The translations under genes were made by a program, and so were the position numbers. Of a stretch of DNA of 64,000 nt, positions 1 to 10,059 are shown piece after piece. The notes under the pieces were generated by a model that saw only the letters and a program-made list of their open reading frames with translations, was not told the origin of the DNA and ran no database searches. Every line of letters starts with the position of its first letter. Position 1 is the first letter of the stretch. Source of the stretch: Ruminococcus sp. (GTDB lineage: Bacteria; Bacillota; Clostridia; Oscillospirales; Ruminococcaceae); assembly GCA_017472145.1 (NCBI GenBank), contig JAFUQX010000058.1:166357-230356 (forward strand). Reading direction: 5' to 3'.

Positions 1-358
1 TGATTGCAGAATCTAACTTTTTCCATATACGATAGCTTACACAAGTCTCTCGATTTTCACAAGGAACTCCATCTTCGCTTACACACTCTGTCGGTGATAT
101 GCTGCCTTCTGTCGTCCTTAAAATTTGTTTGATCGTATATTGCTCTGGAGGATATTTAAGAAGATAGCCGCCGCAAGGGCCCTTGATACTTTTTACCAAT
201 GCAGCTTTGTGCAGGATCGAGACAATTTGCTCCAAATACTTGACAGATATATTTTGTCTTTGCGCAATATCCTTGAGTTTTACTGGTTCCCCATCATTAT
301 GACATGCCAAGTCCATCATGAATTTGATTGCGTTTTTTCCTCTTGTTGATATCCTCAT
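1..358 (-). CDS. Rrf2-family transcriptional regulator (C-terminus cut by window edge)
   Basis: The 119 visible codons start MRISTRGKNAIKFMMDL and show the Rrf2 winged helix, with the family signature KDIAQRQNISVKYLEQI followed by KGPCGGYLL. Three later cysteines, spaced C-x7-C-x5-C, sit where IscR-type members bind an Fe-S cluster, so redox or Fe-S sensing is possible but unproven. The start is set by AGGAGG seven bases upstream. In Firmicutes the Rrf2 protein CymR controls cysteine metabolism together with CysK. Given the sulfur genes alongside, this is the best candidate local regulator. Its promoter region is a near copy of the one in front of cysK at 11.5 kb, which suggests the two are co-regulated. 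The C-terminus lies outside the window. Confidence 0.85.
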   Translation of the reverse strand, partial: MRISTRGKNAIKFMMDLACHNDGEPVKLKDIAQRQNISVKYLEQIVSILHKAALVKSIKGPCGGYLLKYPPEQYTIKQILRTTEGSISPTECVSEDGVPCENRETCVSYRIWKKLDSAI

Positions 359-375
359 AAATTCCTCCTCACAAC

Positions 376-408
376 TTATGATCCACAGCACATTGCAGCT
401 TTCGCCAT
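376..408 (-). CDS. Putative 10-residue Cys-Cys leader peptide
   Basis: A ten-codon frame MAKAAMCCGS lies in the roughly 95-base leader between the promoter at 460-488 and the Rrf2 start. It ends 17 bases before that start, with the Rrf2 ribosome site just after its stop. A purine-rich stretch (AGGAAAAGG) precedes its ATG. Alone it would be dismissed as chance. It is listed because the sister promoter region drives an unmistakable poy-cysteine leader peptide. If translated, stalling at the two Cys codons could affect access to the Rrf2 ribosome site. No terminator is seen here. Confidence 0.35.
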   Translation of the reverse strand: MAKAAMCCGS

Positions 409-433
409 AGAGCGCGCCTTTTCCTACTTTTTT

Positions 434-539
434 GATAGACTTTATATGTTATTAAATTGATTATACACCACTTTTCCTCTTTTGTCAATAGTATTTTCCT
501 GAAAAAACTATACTTAGTTCCTTTTATAGGTTATAGTTT
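434..539 (-). repeat. Duplicated control region, copy 1
   Basis: About 105 bases, including the core promoter, the sequence upstream of it and the start of the transcript, match the region at 11495-11604 at roughly three quarters of positions by eye. Conserved blocks outside the hexamers include CTATAAC followed by ATAAAAGGAA upstream of -35 and GGAAAAGTGG in the spacer. Conservation beyond the hexamers suggests a shared operator, plausibly for the Rrf2 protein itself. Confidence 0.7.
460..488 (-). promoter_or_regulatory. Sigma-A promoter of the Rrf2 gene
   Basis: On the minus strand TTGACA (488-483) and TATAAT (465-460) are separated by exactly 17 bases. Both hexamers are perfect. Transcription would start near 453 and run into the Rrf2 gene. 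Confidence 0.85.
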
Positions 540-559
540 CACACTAGATCGCTTCTGCT

Positions 560-605
560 TGAAAAATGAAAGGGATAAACTGTGTATCCCTGCACAGTTT
601 ATCCC
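560..605 (-). terminator. Terminator after the ABC transporter operon
   Basis: A 13-base-pair perfect stem (GGGATAAACTGTG and its complement) at 572-605 is followed on the minus strand by TTTCATTTTTC. It lies about 30 bases past the ATPase stop codon and separates the transporter from the Rrf2 promoter. Confidence 0.8.
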
Positions 606-632
606 TCCTTAAAACATTCAGCAATGAACCAG

Positions 633-1418
633 CTAAATGTTATATTCAATATCCTCAATGTCTCCGCCAAGATTGAGAATGTCAAGTATTTTAGAACGGT
701 ACAGCTGAAAAGTATCCTGTGCTCTAGCACGAGGCCTAGGCAGATCGATATCAATGACAGCCTCCACCTTTGACGGCCGTGCGGACATAACCACAACCTT
801 GTCAGACATATATATGGCTTCATCCACATCGTGCGTAACCATAATCATAGTCATATTGTGTTTTTTCCATATTTCCAGAATCTCATCCTGCAGATTCATT
901 CTTGTGAATGCATCCAATGCGCCCAGCGGCTCATCCAGTAACAGTACCTTTGGATGGCCAACCAACGCTCTGGCCAAAGACGCTCTCTGATTCATTCCGC
1001 CAGAGAGCTGGTGAGGATACGCCTTTTCAAATCCGTTCAATCCAATCAGGTCGATAAAATCCTGAACATCTTTTTTAGTGCTTTTGTAGATATGTCTGGC
1101 CTTCAATCCAAAGGCTATATTCTTTTCAACTGTAAGCCATGGGAAAAGATTCGACCCCTGAAACGCAAATCCTCGATCACTTCCTGGTTTCAGTATTTTC
1201 TTGCCATCCAGAATGATCTCCCCGCTGCTCGGAGTATCCAATCCCCCAATCAGACGCAAAAGAGTTGACTTTCCGCATCCAGACGGGCCGATCAGGCTTA
1301 TAAAGGATCCAGGTTCAATATCCAGGGAAAAATCATTCAAGGCCACAATGCTTTCTTTAGAAACATCCTGGTTGGCGAATTCTTTTCTCACATTCCGAAT
1401 CGATATCTGTCCTACCAT
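633..1418 (-). CDS. ABC transporter ATPase, nitrate/sulfonate/taurine type
   Basis: This 261-residue ATPase of the NitT/TauT (SsuB/TauB) group has Walker A GPSGCGKST, the Q-loop in FAFQGSNLFPW, signature LSGGMNQR, Walker B VLLLDEPLGALD and the switch His in MVTHDVDEA. The start at 1418 is chosen for the AAGGAG site seven bases upstream; longer frames have none. Its ATG overlaps the permease stop, implying translational coupling. It would power uptake of a small sulfur-containing solute such as a sulfonate. The substrate is inferred from neighbours only. The stop is TAG, with TGA four codons later. Confidence 0.9.
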   Translation of the reverse strand: MVGQISIRNVRKEFANQDVSKESIVALNDFSLDIEPGSFISLIGPSGCGKSTLLRLIGGLDTPSSGEIILDGKKILKPGSDRGFAFQGSNLFPWLTVEKNIAFGLKARHIYKSTKKDVQDFIDLIGLNGFEKAYPHQLSGGMNQRASLARALVGHPKVLLLDEPLGALDAFTRMNLQDEILEIWKKHNMTMIMVTHDVDEAIYMSDKVVVMSARPSKVEAVIDIDLPRPRARAQDTFQLYRSKILDILNLGGDIEDIEYNI

Positions 1419-2371
1419 TTGATCACTCCTTTCTGCCATACCAGAACACGATCCCTTACCTTGAAAAGTAATGTCAAGATCAATGAGCACAATATTGCAA
1501 TTATAATCAGTCCCGCATATACGCCATCGTACATCATAACCTGCTTCTGCCAGTTGATATACCAACCGATACCACTGGAATTTCCATTCATCTCCACTGC
1601 CATAAGTGTAGCAAATGACGATACTGTTCCATAAAATATACCCAGGAATATACTTGGCATAGCACTCGGAATAGCTACATGTATAATTTTATACAAAGTA
1701 GATGCGCCCAGCGTACTGGATACTTCAAAATGAACCTGACTGGTGCTTTGAATACCGCTGCTTGTCATGAGTGTAACCGGGAACCATACTGCAAAAGCAA
1801 TTAAGAAGACATTGGCTGCATGTGTTGTCGGAAATACACTCAAGGCCAATGGAATCCACGCAGTTGTGGGAATCGGACCTATAATCTTTGTAACAGGATT
1901 CAGCCAATATCCGACTTTTTTATTATATCCGAGTGCTAGACCGGTGAGAAAACCAATTGATGCACCCCATGCAAAGCCTGTTATCAGCAGTCCCAATGAG
2001 GACAGTACGTTCTCCAAAAGAAACAGTCTCTGTTCATACAGCAATCCGATAATCCGATCCAGAGACGGGAAATATAAAGTCGGCAGCAGCGTCGTTTTTG
2101 TAATAATAGTATTCAGAAACATAATAAAAGCGATCGTACCAGCCGCCAAGGGAGCTTTGTATACCAGCCTTTCCCTTATCTTTTTTACAAAAATCGATAC
2201 AATTGCAAATAGAAGATACAGCGCCAAAACAATCAGCAGCAAATAGACATAGTATGGGTGCTCTGTTGTCTTCTGTTTACCGCTGTCCTCCAATCCGTAA
2301 TATGCTGCAACGGAAAGAAGAACAGCCAACACTGGCAATATAAGCTTTATCATAATAATGTATTTCTTCAT
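1412..2371 (-). CDS. ABC transporter permease, SsuC/TauC family
   Basis: A 319-residue membrane protein with the BPD_transp_1 fold. The EAA-loop equivalent is around STLGASTLYKIIHVAIPSAM. It is longer than the usual ~260 residues because of two extra N-terminal hydrophobic segments (about 10-25 and 42-62) before the conserved core. It forms the channel for the ATPase and lipoprotein encoded on either side. Its last codons overlap the ATPase start. Confidence 0.88.
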   Translation of the reverse strand: MKKYIIMIKLILPVLAVLLSVAAYYGLEDSGKQKTTEHPYYVYLLLIVLALYLLFAIVSIFVKKIRERLVYKAPLAAGTIAFIMFLNTIITKTTLLPTLYFPSLDRIIGLLYEQRLFLLENVLSSLGLLITGFAWGASIGFLTGLALGYNKKVGYWLNPVTKIIGPIPTTAWIPLALSVFPTTHAANVFLIAFAVWFPVTLMTSSGIQSTSQVHFEVSSTLGASTLYKIIHVAIPSAMPSIFLGIFYGTVSSFATLMAVEMNGNSSGIGWYINWQKQVMMYDGVYAGLIIIAILCSLILTLLFKVRDRVLVWQKGVIKW

Positions 2372-2422
2372 TTTCGCTCCTATCTTCGCTGTATGAGAGA
2401 GTATGTGGATCGATTCTGCATA

Positions 2423-3532
2423 TTACATCTCCTCAATCCAATCTTTCATCCACAGCAGAAAGTCATTTTTTTTACTCTCATCAATTGAAAAGGTACCGTC
2501 TTCATTATAAATGTAACTATCCGGAACGCCCTCAAATTCAACCGTATGTTCTGACGTGAATTCTTCGATATCCCGGCCTTCCTGCAGATCTCCGATCGCA
2601 AGCAAATCGGTGCATGCGTTTCGGAATGTTTCCTCCATTACGCTGACAGACGGCTGATAATTATAGGAAGCAAGAAGCTTTGCATTATTTTCCAGATCAC
2701 CGGAGCACTGTTCATTTTCAATCTGAAGCTTGGCAGTATTCTCCGGCTCAGCCTGTACATAAGCAGACGCCTTCATCAATGCACGTGTATACGCTGCTGC
2801 TGCCTCCGGGTGCTCCGATGCTGCCGATGTTGTTACAAACGCTGCACAGCAATACTCATCCTTAAACTTTTCATCCTCTGTGAGATCTAAGATTTTTGTA
2901 AAGCCGTATTCTGCCTCTGCCGATGCTGCTACCGGATCATGCAGCGCAACAGCGTCTACTGCTCCATTGGCTAAGGCCAGCGGCAAATCGGTCAGATTAT
3001 ATACGACCAATTCGATTTCCATATTGTTTGTACTTACACCAATTCCAAGATCCGCAAGCTTTCTTTTCAGTGCCACTACTGAAGAATCGCTCATTCCAGG
3101 AACACCGATCTTTTTTCCCTTCAGGTCAGAAAGGTCATCAATGTCTGAATCTGCGGATACATAGTACTTTGTGCAGCCTGTGTGAAGTCCTGCCGTAAAA
3201 GTGATTTCGAGGCCGCTGTCCACCTGCGGAATCAGGCTTCCAGCCAGACCCACACATGCATCAATTTGTCCGGATGCAACCAGATCTGCTGTCTGCTGCA
3301 TGTCGATTTCTACAAGCTCATACTGAATACCTGCATCATTGAATTCTTCTTCAAAATAGCCATTATCCGCTGCAATATGTAACGGGGCCAGGCACAAAGA
3401 ACCATTCGCAGTCCCGATTTTAAAGACATAAGCATCACCACTTTCCTTGCTGCTTCCGCAGCCGGTAAGAAAAAGCGTCAATGACAGTGTGAAGGCCAGA
3501 ACAAAAGAAAATAATCTCTTTATATTTCTCAT
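2423..3532 (-). CDS. Substrate-binding lipoprotein of the NitT/TauT ABC transporter
   Basis: A 369-residue protein with a lipoprotein signal peptide whose lipobox is LTGC. It has the SsuA/TauA/NMT1-like periplasmic-binding fold: LAPLHIAADNGYFEE near the N-terminus, then QIDACVGLAGSLIPQ and GKKIGVPGMSDSSV. It is expected to be anchored outside the membrane and to deliver a sulfonate-like or other organosulfur ligand to the permease. It is separated from the nitrogenase-like genes by the terminator at 3588-3637, so it receives only read-through or its own transcript. Confidence 0.88.
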   Translation of the reverse strand: MRNIKRLFSFVLAFTLSLTLFLTGCGSSKESGDAYVFKIGTANGSLCLAPLHIAADNGYFEEEFNDAGIQYELVEIDMQQTADLVASGQIDACVGLAGSLIPQVDSGLEITFTAGLHTGCTKYYVSADSDIDDLSDLKGKKIGVPGMSDSSVVALKRKLADLGIGVSTNNMEIELVVYNLTDLPLALANGAVDAVALHDPVAASAEAEYGFTKILDLTEDEKFKDEYCCAAFVTTSAASEHPEAAAAYTRALMKASAYVQAEPENTAKLQIENEQCSGDLENNAKLLASYNYQPSVSVMEETFRNACTDLLAIGDLQEGRDIEEFTSEHTVEFEGVPDSYIYNEDGTFSIDESKKNDFLLWMKDWIEEM

Positions 3533-3587
3533 AAATATAACCTCTTTCTAATTTTCCTCATCGTTTTGATGTTTTCGTTTCGCCTAT

Positions 3588-3637
3588 GATAAAAAAATGG
3601 ACAGCCAAAGGTTTTTACTGAAAACCTCCGGTTGTCC
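3588..3637 (-). terminator. Intrinsic terminator between the nif-like block and the ABC transporter
   Basis: On the minus strand an imperfect 15-base-pair stem with a four-to-five-base loop (3599-3637) is followed by ATTTTTTT. It lies between two genes in the same orientation and probably sets their relative expression. Confidence 0.8.
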
Positions 3638-3661
3638 GGTCAATTCATTATTGAAGAAATT

Positions 3662-4135
3662 CTATCCTCTAAGGGATTCGTGTTTGTCAATGCGGCTGTA
3701 ATAGAATGTAATTTTATCAAGGGCCTCCTCTGCCGAGCAGCTGACATCAAAGGCCGATATGGCTTTTCGCTCAAGCTGCTTCTGAATATGGAAACCGATC
3801 TTCTTACATACAACGCATCTGCAATCTGAAATAAGCATAACTTTGGATGATAGGTCACCCTGTCCGCTGCATCCGCCTCCAGCAGAGCTTCCGCAGCCTC
3901 CATGAGCACGGTCGCCGCATCCGCCGGATGAGCCGCATCTATTCAACAAGGCTGCTGTCTCATCCCGGATCTTATCCGGATGAAAGATTCTTTCTTCAGC
4001 CTGTCTGTATACACCATCTGTTACTTCATAAATAATGAAGCTCTTGGCTGATCCAAAGGTTTCATCAATCTGCTTTCCGTCAGAGGATGCAATTGCAATT
4101 TTATAAGACAAAGCTGCCGCCCCCATTAGTTCCAT
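3662..4135 (-). CDS. NifX/NifB-C-terminal-like protein (cofactor carrier family), second copy
   Basis: A 157-residue protein of the dinitrogenase iron-molybdenum cofactor biosynthesis family. It has the typical opening KIAIASSDGKQIDETFGSAKSF and a closing ISDCRCVVCKKIG segment. The middle carries a Cys/Gly/Ser-rich insert (CGSSGGCGDRAHGGCGSS) that could bind metal or a cluster. In nitrogenase systems such proteins hold NifB-derived cofactor in transit. The start overlaps the end of the NifK-like gene. The TAG stop is followed directly by the terminator, so TAG acts as a true stop here. Confidence 0.82.
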   Translation of the reverse strand: MELMGAAALSYKIAIASSDGKQIDETFGSAKSFIIYEVTDGVYRQAEERIFHPDKIRDETAALLNRCGSSGGCGDRAHGGCGSSAGGGCSGQGDLSSKVMLISDCRCVVCKKIGFHIQKQLERKAISAFDVSCSAEEALDKITFYYSRIDKHESLRG

Positions 4136-5424
4136 CTCTGAACAGCAACAGAATAAATGTCCTCAATCAGACGAATTCCGCCAGTATAGCCTACATAGAA
4201 ATCATCCAGAACCACTTTATCCTGTACCGGCCAGGAAATGTTCAGATAATGTCCGAACATCTTTTCTGTAAGCTCTTTTTCATAATAGCTGCCAAGAATC
4301 AGCGGATACCCATGGTAATCATGCGCCTGGATCTCATTGTGGATTTTATATCCGTCTGTTTCAAAGCGAACTTCTGCCTTCAGGCCATAATTCAGGTTCT
4401 CAAATTCTGCCCGGATCTGATCCTGAAACGCCTTTGGCGTATCATCCGTTATAAACTGCTTTGCGGGCACAAGTCCCAGATCATTTACAAGGAACTTCGT
4501 AAGGCCAAGTGCGTACTGTGCATCTGCAACAACAGAAAACTGCTTGGCCATAACACGGGTTTCCAGGAACATATCCGCATACCGCTCTATCAAATAATAG
4601 TAATAGTTTTCATGCTCATTGATGATGCCTTCTATCTTCTGTTCATCAACGCCTGCAAACTTACCCACTTCTCTGAGGAATTTGCTTGTTTCATAAGCAC
4701 CGATCGGCAACGTAGGATAATGAAGATACGGAATCCCCAGCTTCTTCTCCATTTTCTTCATGTTGCCTACAGATACCCAAGGCGACACAAGCAGGTTAAA
4801 TTCTGCCTTCGGAATGCGGTTGATATTCTCAATACCGCGCTGATATCCAAATATAGTATTCGGCGTCAGTCCAAGCTCTGCAATCAGCTTTTCCAGTTCT
4901 CTGATATTTCCAAGCCAAAATAAATCCTGATAAGGAACGTCGGCCCATATGTTCACCAGTCCCTTTTCCTTTTCATCAGACTTTTCCAGATACTGCTCAA
5001 TAATTGCATCAATTACCTGCTCGTGGCCTTTATAATTATTCCCCTTAAAGCCTGCTGTGGAAGCGAAAATGACAGGCTTATCTGCATCCTCATATCGGCT
5101 GACGACCTCTCCCGTATCATCACCCACGATTTCCGGAATACAGCCGGTCAGTACCACATAAAGATCCGCATCGATCACCTTCAGCGCATTTTCGATGGTT
5201 GTATCCAGCTTTTTTACACCGCCGAATACTACGTCCTTCTCATTGATGCTGGTACAGGGAAAAATATTCGGTGAAAAATAGCCGCTGCTTCCGATGGAAT
5301 CGGAAAGCTTCTGTGCACATCCGGGGCCAGAGTGCAGCACCGGAATTGCTCGTGTGATGGCCTGTACTGTCTGCATGGCTCCCATTGCGCATTTGTATCT
5401 CTGTTTGTCCAGTAACTTCGCCAT
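4126..5424 (-). CDS. Nitrogenase-like component 1 beta subunit (NifK-like)
   Basis: A 432-residue member of the oxidoreductase/nitrogenase component 1 family. It carries HSGPGC (Cys36), FPCTS (Cys57) and LTGCIPEIVGDD (Cys95), which match the P-cluster cysteine positions of component 1 proteins. It is shorter than true NifK (about 520). It starts in a TAATG overlap with the NifD-like gene, as expected for an obligate heterodimer. With NifH and NifB present but NifE/N absent, it fits the nitrogenase-like group that includes MarK of methylthio-alkane reductase. The actual substrate is not readable from sequence. Confidence 0.85.
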   Translation of the reverse strand: MAKLLDKQRYKCAMGAMQTVQAITRAIPVLHSGPGCAQKLSDSIGSSGYFSPNIFPCTSINEKDVVFGGVKKLDTTIENALKVIDADLYVVLTGCIPEIVGDDTGEVVSRYEDADKPVIFASTAGFKGNNYKGHEQVIDAIIEQYLEKSDEKEKGLVNIWADVPYQDLFWLGNIRELEKLIAELGLTPNTIFGYQRGIENINRIPKAEFNLLVSPWVSVGNMKKMEKKLGIPYLHYPTLPIGAYETSKFLREVGKFAGVDEQKIEGIINEHENYYYYLIERYADMFLETRVMAKQFSVVADAQYALGLTKFLVNDLGLVPAKQFITDDTPKAFQDQIRAEFENLNYGLKAEVRFETDGYKIHNEIQAHDYHGYPLILGSYYEKELTEKMFGHYLNISWPVQDKVVLDDFYVGYTGGIRLIEDIYSVAVQRWN

Positions 5425-6887
5425 TACTTCTTCGCCTCCTCTAAGAATTTGTCAACGTTCTGCTTATACCACCAATCTGTGTAAGGAAGCTTTACCCTTC
5501 TGGCCAGATTCTTCTCAAAGCTGCGGTTATGAATACTGTCCAAAATGGACTGCGCAAATTCCAATGTATGCTTGTAGCCAAAGATCATGTATTCGTCTGC
5601 AACATATACAGCAGGTGTTCCGTTCTTGATCGCCCATACAGTAGAGCCGGGATGTCTTGACAGGTACAGATCCGGCTGATACTTGTTCAGAATATTCATC
5701 ACTTCATAATTCTGCTGATCTGCCACACTGGCCTCAAAGTCTACATCATTTTCCAGCAGATATTCCATGGACGGCGGAACATCTCCGTTTTCGTATTTCT
5801 TGTCATAATGCCACGCAAGCGCCCATACGACTTCAATTCCAAGCTCGTTCAGGACTCTGGAAACCTCAAATGTATAACCGGGGCCCATACCAAGAACCGC
5901 CTTTAAGCCCTTTAATTCCTTTTTGATTGCTTCAATCTGCGGAATATAAATCGCACGCTGCTCCTCAATATATTTTTCTACAGCCTCACTTCTGTCTGTA
6001 ACTCTTCCGATTTCACGAAGCCATGTCTCAAATCCAGCAATACCAAGCGGATTGATGGTTCTGATATATGGAACGCCATATTTTTCCTCCAGACCGTTGC
6101 CAAGATAATTTCCCAGCGTTCCGCAGATACAGGTAGTAGCCAGTGATTCTGATATGTGACTTAATTCCTCAACTGTAGAATTACAATAGAGGAAAATCGG
6201 TTCCAGATCAAAGTTCTTAAAGATTTCTATAATCTCCGGTCTTGCACTCTCATAGAAATTCTTAAAGTTAATGGTGTTTCTCTTCTGCTTCGGCGGCTGT
6301 ACAATACTGCTCAGTACGGCATGGTCCGAAATATCAAAACCAGTTGCCCAGATTCTTGACTTGAATCCTTCACAGTGTACGGCCACGATCGGCACATCTA
6401 CTTCAGCTTTTACATCATCTACAACACTGTCGATATCTTCACCGATAATACCTGTTGCACAGGAGCTTGTTACAAAGATCGCCTTCGGTGAATACCTTTC
6501 ATTCACTTCGAGGATAATTTTTCTAAGTGCCTCGGCTGAACCAAAGATGGTATCCTTCTCATTCATATCGGTTCCGACATATACGGTGTTATTGGTTACA
6601 CCGCGCTTTTTGGCCATTACCTTATCCAGATAATATGCCCCTGCGCTTGCGACAGAACAGCCTGCCGGGCCGTGATGAATGATTGCCACATCTCTGATGG
6701 CCGAAAGCTGACCTAACGCACAGCTTGATAAGCAGGTACTGGACTGGGAAAAGCATCGTGAACATCCTTTTAAAGTACCGCAGCTGCTCTGACTGGCCAG
6801 ATCACTGAGCGTACCAATGTAACCTGTAATCGAACCAATGCGGTTTTCTCTGGTCGCTACATTGGAGCTATCTAAATTGAATGCCAT
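5424..6887 (-). CDS. Nitrogenase-like component 1 alpha subunit (NifD-like)
   Basis: A 487-residue component 1 protein with HHGPAGC (Cys77), TSSCATGIIGEDID, a TCICGTLGNYLG segment near the cofactor-cysteine position, and SRHPGSTVWA near the cofactor-histidine position. The N-terminus has an additional cluster of five cysteines (36, 42, 45, 52, 56) not found in classical NifD. It starts 11 bases after the upstream cysteine synthase, with AGGAGG. Together with the NifK-like subunit it should accept electrons from the NifH-like protein. Sulfur neighbours favour a C-S bond reductase over N2 reduction. Confidence 0.87.
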   Translation of the reverse strand: MAFNLDSSNVATRENRIGSITGYIGTLSDLASQSSCGTLKGCSRCFSQSSTCLSSCALGQLSAIRDVAIIHHGPAGCSVASAGAYYLDKVMAKKRGVTNNTVYVGTDMNEKDTIFGSAEALRKIILEVNERYSPKAIFVTSSCATGIIGEDIDSVVDDVKAEVDVPIVAVHCEGFKSRIWATGFDISDHAVLSSIVQPPKQKRNTINFKNFYESARPEIIEIFKNFDLEPIFLYCNSTVEELSHISESLATTCICGTLGNYLGNGLEEKYGVPYIRTINPLGIAGFETWLREIGRVTDRSEAVEKYIEEQRAIYIPQIEAIKKELKGLKAVLGMGPGYTFEVSRVLNELGIEVVWALAWHYDKKYENGDVPPSMEYLLENDVDFEASVADQQNYEVMNILNKYQPDLYLSRHPGSTVWAIKNGTPAVYVADEYMIFGYKHTLEFAQSILDSIHNRSFEKNLARRVKLPYTDWWYKQNVDKFLEEAKK

Positions 6888-6898
6888 ATAACCCCTCC

Positions 6899-7897
6899 TT
6901 AACCCTGATACGCTTCGTTGAAAAGATTGGTGGACAGATAGCGGAGTCCCGTATCAGGCAAAACAGCCACGATCGTTTTTCCTGCATTTTCTTCCCGCTT
7001 TGCAAGCTGCGTTGCAGCATAAATTGCAGCACCCGAAGATGTCCCTATCAGAATTCCATCCGTCTTGGCGACTTCTCTTGCAGCTTTATAGGCCTCAATC
7101 GTTTCCACCTCAAGCTTCTCATCATAGATATGTAAATCCATTGTTGACGGAATCCTCTCTGCTGGAACGCCCTCAAAGGGATGAACGCCTGTGATTTCCT
7201 CCGGCTCCGGATTTTCAGCACTCGGCAATGAATTTACGCCCGGCTGTATGGCAACTACCTTTATATCAGGATTTTTTGACTTCAAAAACCTGCCTGTTCC
7301 TGATACAGTTCCGCCTGTTCCTACATTTGCCACAAGAATATCTACCTTGCCTTCTGTATCTTCCCAGATTTCCGGACCTGTTGTTGCTTCGTGAATGGCT
7401 GGATTTGCAGGATTTGCCGTCTGATCAACAAAGAAAATATCCTTTTCCTTCGACAGAACCTCTTCTCGAAGGGCCTTGATCGCAGCCACGAAATCGCCGC
7501 CGGTTTCCTGAAGGGTCCTGGCAATGGCCGGCTCCTCCGACAGCTTAATGGCTTCGCCGCCAAAAGCCTTGATTACCTGGAATCTCTCCTGACTGACCTG
7601 ATCCTGAATATATACACGGAACTTATATCCCTTAGCAGCCGCTATTGCAGCCAGTCCGATTCCCGTATTCCCGCTGGTAGTCTCTACGATCGTATCGCCC
7701 GGCTTTAAAAGGCCTCTTTTTTCTGCATCCTCTATCATCGCCAGTGCAATTCTGTCTTTTACACTCTGATTGGGATTGTAATACTCCAGCTTCACCAGGA
7801 TTTTCGCATGTAAACCATGCTTCGCTTCATAGTTCCTGATCTCCAGAAGAGGCGTTTTCCCCACAAGCTCTGTAATGGATCCATATACCTTTGCCAT
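6899..7897 (-). CDS. cysK: Cysteine synthase family protein within the nif-like block
   Basis: A 332-residue PLP enzyme with the Schiff-base lysine in SVKDR (Lys47), the phosphate/substrate loop TSGNTG and GTGGTVSGTGR. It is about 40% like the second copy at 10.3 kb by eye and slightly longer, including an insertion in VQPGVN/SAENPEPEE. The start at 7897 is preferred to upstream ATGs because of the GAGAGGATG site. It converts O-acetylserine (or O-acetylhomoserine) and sulfide to the amino acid. Its position between nifH and nifD suggests it captures the sulfide or thiol released by the reductase, possibly methanethiol. The substrate is an inference. Confidence 0.88.
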   Translation of the reverse strand: MAKVYGSITELVGKTPLLEIRNYEAKHGLHAKILVKLEYYNPNQSVKDRIALAMIEDAEKRGLLKPGDTIVETTSGNTGIGLAAIAAAKGYKFRVYIQDQVSQERFQVIKAFGGEAIKLSEEPAIARTLQETGGDFVAAIKALREEVLSKEKDIFFVDQTANPANPAIHEATTGPEIWEDTEGKVDILVANVGTGGTVSGTGRFLKSKNPDIKVVAIQPGVNSLPSAENPEPEEITGVHPFEGVPAERIPSTMDLHIYDEKLEVETIEAYKAAREVAKTDGILIGTSSGAAIYAATQLAKREENAGKTIVAVLPDTGLRYLSTNLFNEAYQG

Positions 7898-7913
7898 TTT
7901 TCTCATCCTCTCA

Positions 7914-9131
<1,218 letters not shown>

Positions 9132-9139
<8 letters not shown>

Positions 9140-10004
9140 GTGAAAACGTTTCCTTTACATTTATTTTTCTCTGATAAATCTGATCGCCGTATTCTGACTT
9201 TCCAGGCACACCGACTGCATCCGCACGACAATGCTGGCAGTGACGGAAAACATCAATGTATTTTGAAGCCCTCATTCTTGCTTCATCAATCTGCGCACAA
9301 ACCGGTGCTTTCTGATCGGCTAATTCATACTGGGGAATAAGCGGAATAATGTTATAGATACTGGCCCCGGCCTCCTTTACGGTTCTGGCTATTTCCTCAA
9401 TATGCTCTCCGTTGATCTCCGGAACAAGAACCGTATTTACCTTGATCGTTATTCCGGCACCGGAAATCTTCTGAATGCCCTTCAATTGATTTTCAATCAG
9501 AATTCGGGCTCCTTCCACGCCTTCATATCTTTTTCCATGATAAATAATATATTTGTTCAGCTTTGCCTCTATTTCCGGATCTACCGCATTCACAGTTACT
9601 GTCAGTGAGTCGATCCCCACCTCAATCACTTCATCTGCTTTTTCATAGAGCAGAAGCCCATTTGTACTCATACACTTGATAAGGCCCGGAAATCTTTCCT
9701 TCACCTTCCTGAATGTCTCCAAAGCATAATCTGTTGCAAGCGTATCTCCCGGGCCAGCAATTCCTGCAACTGTTATTTCCGGGCAGATCCCCAAAGCCTT
9801 TTCCAGTATATCTATGCTTTCATCCGGCGTGATCACTTTGGAGGTAACACCTGGTCTGTCTTCCACATCATTTATGACTCTGTCACAGAATCTACAGGCA
9901 ATATTACACCCCGGACTGACCGGCAAATGGATTCTTCCAACATTATTCTTGTGCCCGCCAAAGCACGGATGAGAATTCTGCAATTCCTGATATGTATTGC
10001 TCAT
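9132..10004 (-). CDS. nifB: NifB radical SAM cofactor synthase
   Basis: A 290-residue radical SAM protein with the NifB hallmarks: HPCFGGHKNNVGRIHLPVSP leading into C-x3-C-x2-C (Cys33, 37, 40), DRPGVTSKV, AGPGD, and a C-terminal CQHCRADAVG. NifB fuses iron-sulfur clusters with a SAM-derived carbide to make NifB-co. Its presence implies that the NifDK-like enzyme carries an 8Fe-type cofactor, as proposed for methylthio-alkane reductase. It lacks the fused NifX domain. It lies downstream of a terminator, so its transcription depends on read-through or an unseen promoter. Confidence 0.92.
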
Positions 10005-10059
10005 GCTGTTTCCCGCCTTCTTTCCCTATGAATTTGCACCATATAATGCAGTAGACCAA

